A DNA stretch of 14,961 nucleotides from Thermoplasmata archaeon (GCA_021827885.1 JAKAUD010000242.1:1-14961), one strand, 5' to 3'; shown: positions 1 through 5,496, counted from the stretch's first letter. Notes: generated by a model not told the origin, from the letters alone. Made by a program: numbers and translations.

Positions 1-43
1 CGGTTGAATCTTTATGCATACAAATTTAATAAACATTTTTCGT

Positions 44-59
44 ATTTTAGCGCTAAAAT
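44..59. other. 16-bp perfect palindrome
   Basis: ATTTTAGCGCTAAAAT reads identically on both strands. It lies in the AT-rich gene-free stretch left of the first insertion sequence. It could be a dimeric regulator site or one half of a terminator for a gene outside the window. No gene within the window depends on it, and no function is claimed. Apart from this palindrome and the last few bases that form the IS110 target, I see nothing in bases 1-132. Confidence 0.4.
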
Positions 60-136
60 CCAGAAATCGGAATATGTTCTCTTTTTGAAAAAATAATTCT
101 ATTTTAAAAGCTTCACTGGCCCAAACGATAGATGTC

Positions 137-154
137 ATGAAAAATGTTCTTTTG
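137..154 (+). repeat. IS110 element left subterminal inverted repeat
   Basis: ATGAAAAATGTTCTT (137-151) is the perfect reverse complement of 1469-1483. The match extends to 18 bp with one mismatch (137-154 against 1466-1483). About 4 bp (TGTC) separate it from the shared ATAGA at the left junction. Confidence 0.85.
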
Positions 155-155
155 C

Positions 156-319
156 CCACGTTGTCATGACGGTGGCAGCGTGAGAGCCGGAGAGGCAGTC
201 GTCTGTACACTTGACCTCTGAGGTCGCCAGATAGATTGACTGTCCTTCGTCTCGACATAATACCTTGAAACAAAGGTGAATAGAAGGTTGTCGAGCTTGC
301 TCCGACTCTGAACTCTCAC
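156..319 (+). ncRNA. candidate IS110 bridge RNA with target and donor loops
   Basis: Folded by hand, this stretch gives a 5' hairpin (156-159 with 172-175), a long-range 7-bp stem (180-186 GTGAGAG with 313-319 CTCTCAC), and two arms inside it. Arm A is a stem 194-200/238-244 (one G-U) capped by hairpin 213-217/221-225, leaving a symmetric 12+12-nt internal loop. Arm B is a perfect 7-bp stem 251-257/289-295 capped by hairpin 262-266/273-277. In arm A, bases 202-212 are the perfect complement of AAGTGTACAGA at 1486-1496 just right of the element, and bases 230-235 (GATAGA) equal 127-132 just left of it. Arm B carries ATAGA (280-284), equal to the right end, and GACAT (254-258), complementary to ATGTC at the left end. 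Two loops, one reading the target and one the donor junction, are the hallmark of IS110 bridge RNAs. Transcription and exact RNA ends are not visible. Confidence 0.75.
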
Positions 320-336
320 AGACCACAAAGGAGGCG

Positions 337-1485
337 ATAAGAATACTGATTGGGTTAGATCTACATAAACGCACCGTATATGTAACAGAAATGAATGATG
401 ATGGAAGCATAAATGAACAGTATGAGATTGCAAACGACGAGGAATCCTGGAAGAGATTCGGATCCAGATACATGGAACTGAAACCTGAGATAGCCCTAGA
501 GGTTTCAACAACCGGAAAGTATGTTGCCAGGATGCTCAGGGACATAGGCTTCTCAGTGCATATAGCGGATCCGATCAGGCTTGCACTCATATTCAACACT
601 GCAAAGAAGAACGATAAGGAGGATTCATACAAGCTTGCAAAGCTCCTAAGACTACAGGAATTGCCAGAAGTGTATCTTCCCTCAAAGTTCTCAGATGATC
701 TTAGATCGATAGTAAGGTACAGGAAATCCCTTGGAGAGGAGATCACGATGATCAAGAATCGTGTACATGCAATGCTAACAAGTCATGGAATAATTGTTCC
801 TGCAGCAGATATCTTTGGAAGGAGAGGTCTTGGCTGGATCCATTCAGGATCGCATAAACTTCCGACAGCTGAAAGAATTGTGATGAGCGATCTTCTTTCG
901 CATGCTTCCGATCTGATGGAGAGGGAGAGGGCAATAGAGGATCAGATTGCAGTAATGCTCTCGGGCAACGAAGATGCCAGACTGCTTATGAGCATTCCTG
1001 GGATCAATGTTTACTCTGCAGCCTGCATTATCGCTGAGATAGATGATGTTTCCAGATTCGGTTCCAAGGAGAAGCTTGCATCCTATGCCGGCCTTGTCCC
1101 AAGGCAGGATCAATCTGGAACTGTTGACAGGCGAGGCCACATCACCAAGCATGGCCCTTCTCTCCTGAGATTCATCCTGGTCAATGCAGCTCACTGCGTG
1201 ATCAGGTATTCCAAGACTATGCGCCTCAAATACCTCAGCCTTGTCAGGAGACTTGGAAAGAACAGATCCATCGTTGCAATTGCGAGGCACCTCCTTGAGG
1301 TAATATACACTATGCTTACAAAGCGTGTTCTGTTCATGGATAACATTGACAGCCTCACTGAGAGAAAGATGGCTGTAATGTCCATAAGGTCAAGGAAACC
1401 TAAGATGATTCGGGAACTTGAGGAATCAGTAAGAATATTAAAGGAGAAAAGGTTCAGGAAGATGCCAGAAGAACATTTTTCATAG
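337..1485 (+). CDS. IS110-family DEDD transposase (RNA-guided recombinase)
   Basis: This enzyme would catalyse excision and insertion of the surrounding element. The N-terminal DEDD_Tnp domain shows the first catalytic Asp in IGLDLHKRTVYV, a Glu in IALEVST, and two Asp in KNDKEDSYKLAKLL. The C-terminal Transposase_20 domain shows LLMSIPGINVYSA, YAGLVPRQDQSG and RRGHITKHGPSLLR, where the Ser after DQ is the likely nucleophile. Length is about 382 aa, normal for the family. The first in-frame ATG is at 391, but that start would drop the first catalytic Asp. No in-frame ATG, GTG or TTG lies between the stop at 277-279 and 391. AAAGGAGG at 327-334 points to a start at about 337-349 on ATA, CTG or ATT. 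I chose ATA 337 because it gives the family-like N-terminus (M)RILIGLDLHK. Either a non-standard start is used or an ATG has mutated. The right inverted repeat codes for the C-terminus. Confidence 0.85.
   Translation: MRILIGLDLHKRTVYVTEMNDDGSINEQYEIANDEESWKRFGSRYMELKPEIALEVSTTGKYVARMLRDIGFSVHIADPIRLALIFNTAKKNDKEDSYKLAKLLRLQELPEVYLPSKFSDDLRSIVRYRKSLGEEITMIKNRVHAMLTSHGIIVPAADIFGRRGLGWIHSGSHKLPTAERIVMSDLLSHASDLMERERAIEDQIAVMLSGNEDARLLMSIPGINVYSAACIIAEIDDVSRFGSKEKLASYAGLVPRQDQSGTVDRRGHITKHGPSLLRFILVNAAHCVIRYSKTMRLKYLSLVRRLGKNRSIVAIARHLLEVIYTMLTKRVLFMDNIDSLTERKMAVMSIRSRKPKMIRELEESVRILKEKRFRKMPEEHFS
1466..1483 (-). repeat. IS110 element right subterminal inverted repeat
   Basis: This is the reverse complement of 137-154 with one mismatch. 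The repeat lies inside the transposase reading frame and encodes the C-terminal residues EEHFS. The stop codon TAG at 1483-1485 straddles the end of the repeat, so the gene runs to the very edge of the element. Confidence 0.85.
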
Positions 1486-1486
1486 A

Positions 1487-1507
1487 AGTGTACAGAATAT
1501 TGTGTAA
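1487..1507 (+). repeat. IS256 element left terminal inverted repeat
   Basis: The repeat begins AGTGTACAGAAT and matches the reverse complement of 2720-2740 at 18 of 21 positions. Its outer ten bases (1487-1496) are complementary to the candidate IS110 guide at 202-211. Confidence 0.85.
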
Positions 1508-1515
1508 ATATAAAC

Positions 1516-1534
1516 CATGAATGGAAAATTCATG
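1516..1534 (+). other. Leader hairpin upstream of IS256 transposase
   Basis: CATGAAT (1516-1522) and ATTCATG (1528-1534) form a perfect 7-bp stem with a GGAAA loop. It lies between the left terminal repeat and the Shine-Dalgarno hairpin, so the leader holds two hairpins in tandem. Confidence 0.5.
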
Positions 1535-1547
1535 AAAAGAAAAAGGA

Positions 1548-1575
1548 TACCTCCTTGAAGACAAGCAAGGAGGTA
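1548..1575 (+). promoter_or_regulatory. Hairpin burying the IS256 transposase Shine-Dalgarno
   Basis: TACCTCCTTG (1548-1557) pairs perfectly with CAAGGAGGTA (1566-1575) across an 8-nt loop. The 3' strand of this 10-bp stem contains the whole Shine-Dalgarno AAGGAGGT (1567-1574), nine bases before ATG 1584. In a transcript that starts upstream of the stem, such as read-through from outside the element, the ribosome site would be paired. A transcript starting inside the stem would expose it. The pairing is seen directly; the control role is inferred by analogy with hairpins that restrain transposase translation in IS10 and IS50. Confidence 0.7.
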
Positions 1576-1583
1576 AAACACAC

Positions 1584-2717
1584 ATGGAAGACATAGATAA
1601 AATGGTAACGGAAGTCGCAAGAAAAGCTGTAAAGGAATTCCTTGAGAATTTGATGAATACAGAAAGGGATGTATTCCTCATGGAAAATAATGGCCAGAAG
1701 AATGGTTATTATAGAAGATCCATGAAGACAAGGATGGGTGAGATAAGAGATCTGAATGTACCAAGAGACAGGAATGGTTCATTCCAGACTGCTGTGTTTG
1801 AACCATATTCTAGATCTATCGGTATAGATGAATTGATTCTTGCTCTTTATTCAAAGGGTATATCCACAAGAAATTCAGCTGAGATAATGCATACAATATT
1901 CCAGAATCGATATTCCAAATCCACAATCTCAACAATAACTGAGACAACACTTGAAGAGGTTAAAAGATTCCAGGAGAGATCTCTTGATAGAAGATACATA
2001 GCAATATTCCTTGATGGATTATTCTTTTTCCTCAGACGGGATACAGTGGAGAAGGAACCTGTCATATTCGCCATGGGAATAAAAGAAACCGGCGAATATG
2101 AGATACTTGGCTTCTATCTCTCTGCAAAAGAGACACATAACACATATTCCACAATCATACAGGATCTCTATAATCGTGGAATAAGGGAACCTCTTCTGTT
2201 CATAGCTGATGGTATACCAAAACTGGATGAGGAGATACGTAAAATATTTCCAAGAGCTGAATTCCAGTTATGCACAATACATGCATCAAGGAACTTAGAA
2301 GCAGATGTTCGTGAATCTGATAAGAACGAGATCGATCGAGACCTGAAAGCAATATTCTTATCAGAAACAAAGGATTCTGCTATAAACAGATTCAATCACT
2401 TCAAGGACAAATGGTCCTCGAAGTATCCAAGACCCATATACAATATGGAAAGGAAGCTTGGATATCTGTTCACATACTTCCAGTATCCTGAGAGCATCAG
2501 GAGATCTCTGCATTCATCGAACATCATAGAAAGAATGAACAAGGAGATTCGACGGAGAATAAAGGTAATTGATTCACTGCCCACTGAAAGTGCAGCCATG
2601 AAGATAATATATCTCAGAATAGCTGAATTGAATGAGAAGTGGTCACACAGGGTCATAAAAGGATATTTTAAATGCAAGGATGAGATCAGAGACATGTTCA
2701 GGGAAAGGTATCCTTAA
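1584..2717 (+). CDS. IS256-family (Mutator-type) DDE transposase
   Basis: This is the catalytic protein of the surrounding element, which cuts and rejoins its terminal repeats. At 377 aa it is close to the family's usual length of about 400. The catalytic triad is visible: Asp about 144 in IFLDGLF, Asp about 209 in FIADGI, and Glu about 316 in SNIIERMNKEIRRR. The family's C-x2-H motif lies between the second Asp and the Glu (QLCTIHASRN, residues 230-233), in the expected spacing. The N-terminal part (VARKAVKEFLENLM, then YYRRSMKTRMGEIRDLNVPR) is the usual DNA-binding helical region. The start is set by AAGGAGGT nine bases upstream, a strong site that a hairpin can cover. No stop or frameshift is seen, so it may be active. 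Confidence 0.95.
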   Translation: MEDIDKMVTEVARKAVKEFLENLMNTERDVFLMENNGQKNGYYRRSMKTRMGEIRDLNVPRDRNGSFQTAVFEPYSRSIGIDELILALYSKGISTRNSAEIMHTIFQNRYSKSTISTITETTLEEVKRFQERSLDRRYIAIFLDGLFFFLRRDTVEKEPVIFAMGIKETGEYEILGFYLSAKETHNTYSTIIQDLYNRGIREPLLFIADGIPKLDEEIRKIFPRAEFQLCTIHASRNLEADVRESDKNEIDRDLKAIFLSETKDSAINRFNHFKDKWSSKYPRPIYNMERKLGYLFTYFQYPESIRRSLHSSNIIERMNKEIRRRIKVIDSLPTESAAMKIIYLRIAELNEKWSHRVIKGYFKCKDEIRDMFRERYP

Positions 2718-2719
2718 TC

Positions 2720-2740
2720 TTACACATAATTCTGGACACT
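2720..2740 (-). repeat. IS256 element right terminal inverted repeat
   Basis: Read inward from 2740 it begins AGTGTCCAGAAT, differing from the left repeat at three positions. It starts two bases after the transposase stop codon. Confidence 0.85.
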
Positions 2741-3035
2741 ACGCCGCAGACAAAAAGATTCTTGGATGGAATGTACCACAGAAGATAGATAACAGTATAG
2801 ATAATGCAATGTTCTCTGTTAGTATTGCACTATATGCTCAATAGAGGCAAGTATTAGCTAAGAGTCCATCACGCAAGAAAATAGAGTGGTAGAAAAATCA
2901 GTAAAATTCAATGTGCCTATCTATCTAATAAAATACAGTAAAAAGTAATCTACAGGTTCAATCGCTGCTCTGGTAATGATTTACAATGTATTTATCTCAA
3001 TTCCATTGTAAAATTTCATTGAGCCGGAAAACTAG
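2741..3035. other. Gene-free, apparently decayed stretch after IS256
   Basis: No complete gene is visible. A short open stretch on the plus strand (2743-2844) reads as ordinary protein sequence (for example KILGWNVPQKIDNSI) and ends at TAG 2842-2844, but I cannot assign it to a family. The rest is AT-rich with stops in all frames. The stretch continues as a VapC-like remnant at 3036-3233. Bases 3234-3403 after that hold another short unassigned open fragment ending at a TAG near 3320. Confidence 0.5.
2980..3012. repeat. 9-bp inverted repeat with 15-nt spacer
   Basis: TTTACAATG (2980-2988) and CATTGTAAA (3004-3012) are perfect reverse complements. They lie 24 bp upstream of the VapC-like remnant. 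This could be an old operator, since VapBC complexes bind palindromes upstream of their operon, or a chance hairpin. The function is not established. Confidence 0.4.
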
Positions 3036-3233
3036 GTGAAGATATATTACAATTTTTATGCGGTTAGATCAGCATTAAGGAGTTCACTCGCCTTCAAGTC
3101 CTAATTTCCGGATATACTAATTGGTGAAACCTTGAAGGAGGATGGAATAAATACGATAATCACTGAGAACGAGAAAGATTTCAGAAGAATACTTGGTCTT
3201 AAGATTATAAACCCCATCCATTCAGAACTTTAA
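3036..3233 (+). pseudogene. Remnant of a VapC-like PIN-domain toxin
   Basis: A frame opening at GTG 3036 reads through one in-frame stop (TAA 3102-3104) to TAA 3231-3233. The second part contains FPDILIGETLKEDG, then NTIITENEKDFRRI and GLKIINP. This matches the C-terminal half of VapC ribonucleases: an acidic residue in a (D/P)-D-x-LI-A-like helix, then a T-E/D-N-x-x-D-F motif, and a closing strand ending NP. The N-terminal half with the first catalytic Asp is missing, as is any antitoxin gene. It is therefore a broken relic of a toxin-antitoxin pair, plausible beside insertion sequences. The family call rests on motif recognition only. Confidence 0.65.
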
Positions 3234-3403
3234 CAGAGTGAATTTGTTCTTATCAGAAAGACAATTTCCGCTGCTGATCTAAGGCTAACTGATTCGATAG
3301 TCGAAATGTTGTTTAAAATCTAGAAAGGCAGGTTTGATGGGTACAAGAGGATAGGCTGAAAGTTGTTATAAGCCTTTAATGCAATATGCTGCGTGGAAAT
3401 AAA

Positions 3404-3910
3404 TTAAAATTGATTAATTTCACCACTTTGAACCCCATTAAGGATGAGAAATCCCTTGACGTCGCACGCCTTGGATAGTGTGTTTGTAACATAGCAGTCT
3501 GAAGCTGCTGACTTCACGAGTTCTCTAATTGTTTCAAAGCTTTCGTGAGATTTTATATCCACAAAGTATTCGATTTCAGTGAAAAACCTTGGCCTGCTTA
3601 TGGTGAATTTTCCATCCACCTTTATTACAAGATCATCAATCCGGATATTCATCGAACCTGCGCGTTCAGCGTAATGAACCATCTGGCACATCCCGAGGCT
3701 CGAGATAAAGTAGGATAGTGGGCTTGGTCCATTTTCGTCCGAGGCCCATGTGAAATCCTGGTTCTCCGGTTTTGTTTCAGAGAGTAGATTATCTCCCTTT
3801 TTCACTGTGACGCTGACCTTGGAGGTTACATTGCCCCGCTGGTCAAACATCGAAAACCTTGCCATTCTCTCCTTCATCCTCACCCTGAAGCTGTCATCAA
3901 AATTTACCAT
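3404..3910 (-). CDS. OsmC/Ohr-family peroxiredoxin
   Basis: OsmC/Ohr proteins are cytoplasmic thiol peroxidases that reduce organic hydroperoxides with a pair of cysteines. This 168-aa protein has the family's two cysteine sites: Cys75 in SSLGMCQMVHYAERAG, at the start of the long central helix, and Cys139 in ASDCYVTNTL. A third Cys149 lies in SKACDVKG. The second site reads DCYV where the family usually has CPVS or similar, so this is a divergent member. The start ATG 3910 is supported by a TATA-like ATTTTATGAA centred 26 bp upstream, which would give a leaderless mRNA. The downstream partner in reading order is nothing but the decayed stretch. The CARF regulator lies upstream on the same strand, 67 bp away, and may be co-expressed. 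A role in peroxide defence is inferred from the family. Confidence 0.85.
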   Translation of the reverse strand: MVNFDDSFRVRMKERMARFSMFDQRGNVTSKVSVTVKKGDNLLSETKPENQDFTWASDENGPSPLSYFISSLGMCQMVHYAERAGSMNIRIDDLVIKVDGKFTISRPRFFTEIEYFVDIKSHESFETIRELVKSAASDCYVTNTLSKACDVKGFLILNGVQSGEINQF

Positions 3911-3930
3911 GGGTTCTGATGACTGGCAAT

Positions 3931-3940
3931 TTCATAAAAT
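3931..3940 (-). promoter_or_regulatory. TATA box of the OsmC-family gene
   Basis: On the minus strand this reads ATTTTATGAA, centred about 26 bp upstream of ATG 3910. That is the archaeal TATA spacing for a leaderless transcript. No Shine-Dalgarno site is present before the ATG. Confidence 0.5.
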
Positions 3941-3977
3941 TTTTCCATCAACCGTTGAGGGAGAATGGAAATAGCGT

Positions 3978-4661
3978 TCAGATTGTCACTATTTTCCCAA
4001 GAGCAGTTATCTCCAGCTCGGATCTTCCCCTTGAACCCTTGTTCACAGTAACGAGCCCAAGCTCTACTAGACCTTCTGAGTCCTCCGAACCATTCAGATG
4101 CCTGCTTATAAGCGATTTATCTAATCCGGTCATCTCAGAGAGCTGCTCCAGGCTTCCAATCCTACCATGCTTCCTTACAAGGGCATTAAGGATCGACAGC
4201 TTAGTTTCTGAGAGGATTCTCTGGTAACCAAGCTTGAGTATCGGTAACATGTGCACCCCCTTCGAATCAACCCAGAACGCCCTTATCCCAATAATAAAGG
4301 CAGAGGAAATTGCCGTGCATGATATGAGCTTGCCGCCGCCAGTTACATTAATGATGAAGTCATCATAATCGCTGCAGTTGTCCCTGTAAACTGATTTTAC
4401 CGCCTCCAGAACCTCGTTCAAATCTCCCGACGACACCTTGACCTCTTCTACCTGCGTCATAAGTGCACTTGCAATCTGCTTGACAAATTCGTTAAATGGG
4501 ATTTCAATCACCGGACTGCTTCCATGGACTTCCTCGCGGATTATGACTAACTTATCAAGAGGCATCAACCTGATCCCGTCCCTGACGCCCTTATATGATT
4601 GACCGTCAGAATATATTGCAATCTGTAGAGTTTTTCTCTGTTCGACTCTATCTTCTCCCAT
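3978..4661 (-). CDS. CARF-domain winged-helix transcriptional regulator (Csa3-like)
   Basis: The protein resembles archaeal regulators in which an N-terminal CARF (Rossmann-like, cyclic-oligonucleotide-sensing) domain controls a C-terminal winged helix. From the chosen start (227 aa), the first strand KTLQIAIYSDG is at 11-20. The hallmark loop INVTGGGK is at 104-111, where Csa3 and Csx1 proteins carry their ligand-binding GG motif. It is followed by the helix SCTAISSAFIIG and strand RAFWVDS. Residues 153-227 form the winged helix (LEQLSEMTGLDKSLISRHLNG, then LVELGLVTV and SELEITALG). The open frame runs upstream to 4823, but that extension is basic and low in family character. ATG 4661 has a TATA box (4685-4691) 27 bp upstream, which fits a leaderless start; ATG 4682 and 4694 are alternatives. 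No CRISPR array or cas gene is in the window. Domain calls are by eye. Confidence 0.75.
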   Translation of the reverse strand: MGEDRVEQRKTLQIAIYSDGQSYKGVRDGIRLMPLDKLVIIREEVHGSSPVIEIPFNEFVKQIASALMTQVEEVKVSSGDLNEVLEAVKSVYRDNCSDYDDFIINVTGGGKLISCTAISSAFIIGIRAFWVDSKGVHMLPILKLGYQRILSETKLSILNALVRKHGRIGSLEQLSEMTGLDKSLISRHLNGSEDSEGLVELGLVTVNKGSRGRSELEITALGKIVTI

Positions 4662-4684
4662 TGATCTGCCTAAACAATCCATGC

Positions 4685-4691
4685 TATTAAA
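4685..4691 (-). promoter_or_regulatory. TATA box of the CARF regulator gene
   Basis: On the minus strand this reads TTTAATA, centred 27 bp upstream of ATG 4661. It is the main reason for preferring that start over the longer frame. Confidence 0.45.
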
Positions 4692-4863
4692 CATGAAGAT
4701 TGAATTTATTCTGTTCTTACAAATCTTCGCATATAACAGTTGACTGCGTGTGTGGGTATACAATGACTTAAATAATGTTGGTAATGTTCTGTTTCGCTTG
4801 CTAATCAAGGGTTTTTTTTTCAAGTTCTGCCTCGTATTAATGTCAACGGTTGACGGAATTGGC

Positions 4864-4871
4864 TTTTATAT
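4864..4871 (+). promoter_or_regulatory. TATA box of the zinc-finger membrane protein gene
   Basis: TTTTATAT is a strong archaeal TATA box. A transcript starting about 26 bp downstream would begin near 4894, only a few bases before ATG 4900. Confidence 0.65.
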
Positions 4872-4899
4872 GATTCCAGTATGAGAATTTTCGATAAAT

Positions 4900-5481
4900 A
4901 TGGAACAGAATAAATGTGACGCATGCGGTAAAGTATTCGACTCGAAAGAACAGCTTATGGAGCACGCTAGGATGCACAAGGGAAATGCGAAATATTCCCC
5001 CAGGGTAAGCAGGGTGATAATTTCATCCATTATCGGTGGGGTATTTGGAGGTATCCTGATGCTACTTGTATTAATGACAGGGGCCTCTGCGATGGGGCTT
5101 CCTGATACCATTTTTGCACTCGTGATGGGGATGGGGCTTGGGGCATCAATGAGCTCGGGTGTGGCTGTCGGGGTACTCGCACATTTCACAGTCAGCATCG
5201 TGGCTGGCGCCATATTCGGCGCAATTGTCTCGTATGTCAAACCAATAAGGCTCAGAAGCGGACCGGTTTCACTCGTGCTTGGCCTTGTATTCGGCATCGT
5301 GGTATACCTTGTGTTCTTTCTGCCGATGGCTGAGACGGTGTTTGCATCAGTAATGATGAAGTTGATGGGCGTCAAAGCGGCAATGATGCTTCCGGATGTT
5401 CTCGTGGTAGGATTTATCGGGCATATTGTATACGGACTTACACTTGGAACAACAGCGTTCTATCTGGGTAGAAAAATATAA
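4900..5481 (+). CDS. Membrane protein with N-terminal C2H2 zinc finger
   Basis: I do not recognise a named family. The first 26 residues form a textbook TFIIIA-type zinc finger: Cys6-x2-Cys9-x12-His22-x3-His26, with the usual Phe13 and Leu19 core residues. After a short basic linker (KGNAKYSPRVSR) come about four to five hydrophobic segments rich in Gly and Ala, roughly at 38-60, 66-85, 88-110, 121-145 and 165-190. The finger would face the cytoplasm by the positive-inside rule. Total length is 193 aa. A single finger rarely binds DNA specifically, so a protein-binding or zinc-sensing role is equally likely. The gene has its own TATA box and is divergent from the CARF regulator. The next gene starts 48 bp downstream with its own TATA box, so the two need not be an operon. 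Confidence 0.8.
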   Translation: MEQNKCDACGKVFDSKEQLMEHARMHKGNAKYSPRVSRVIISSIIGGVFGGILMLLVLMTGASAMGLPDTIFALVMGMGLGASMSSGVAVGVLAHFTVSIVAGAIFGAIVSYVKPIRLRSGPVSLVLGLVFGIVVYLVFFLPMAETVFASVMMKLMGVKAAMMLPDVLVVGFIGHIVYGLTLGTTAFYLGRKI

Positions 5482-5496
5482 ACTACCCATATTTTA

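Larger units (their letters stand above)
133..1486 (+). mobile_element. IS110-family insertion sequence with subterminal inverted repeats
   Basis: The element holds one DEDD transposase gene and a roughly 200-nt structured non-coding part upstream of it. Inverted repeats lie slightly inside the ends (137-154 and 1466-1483), with unequal spacers outside them, which is the arrangement of the IS1111 subgroup. The pentamer ATAGA occurs at both junctions (128-132 and 1482-1486), so the crossover dinucleotide must lie within it and the exact boundary is ambiguous by up to about 4 bp. There is no longer target duplication, as expected for this family. The right end abuts the left terminal repeat of an IS256-type element. 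Confidence 0.85.
1487..2740 (+). mobile_element. IS256-family insertion sequence, apparently intact
   Basis: The element is about 1.25 kb with 21-bp terminal inverted repeats (18 of 21 identical) flanking one full-length transposase gene. I find no 8-bp target duplication. The bases before the left end, allowing for the IS110 insertion (ACGATAGA, 125-132), do not match the bases after the right end (ACGCCGCA). Either the duplication has decayed or one flank was rearranged. The IS110 element sits exactly at its left edge. Confidence 0.85.

Noticed and set aside
135..755. Long minus-strand open frame of 206 codons over the IS110 left end and transposase gene
   Set aside because: It is antisense to a well-supported transposase. 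Its last residues KEHFS are simply the mirror of the right inverted repeat. The composition is Ser/Cys-rich with no domain.
1191..1385. Minus-strand open frames within the IS110 and IS256 genes
   Set aside because: They are shadows of the transposase coding strand without family features.
125..2748. 8-bp target duplication around the IS256 element
   Set aside because: ACGATAGA on the left and ACGCCGCA on the right agree at only four of eight positions, which is not a duplication.
4662..4823. N-terminal extension of the CARF regulator to 281 aa
   Set aside because: The extra residues are basic and lack CARF features. A TATA box within this stretch places the transcript start at ATG 4661.
4866..5375. 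Minus-strand open frame of 169 codons opposite the zinc-finger membrane protein
   Set aside because: The plus frame has a perfect C2H2 motif, membrane segments and a strong TATA box. The minus frame is Thr/Pro/Ile-rich, as expected of an antisense reading of a membrane protein.
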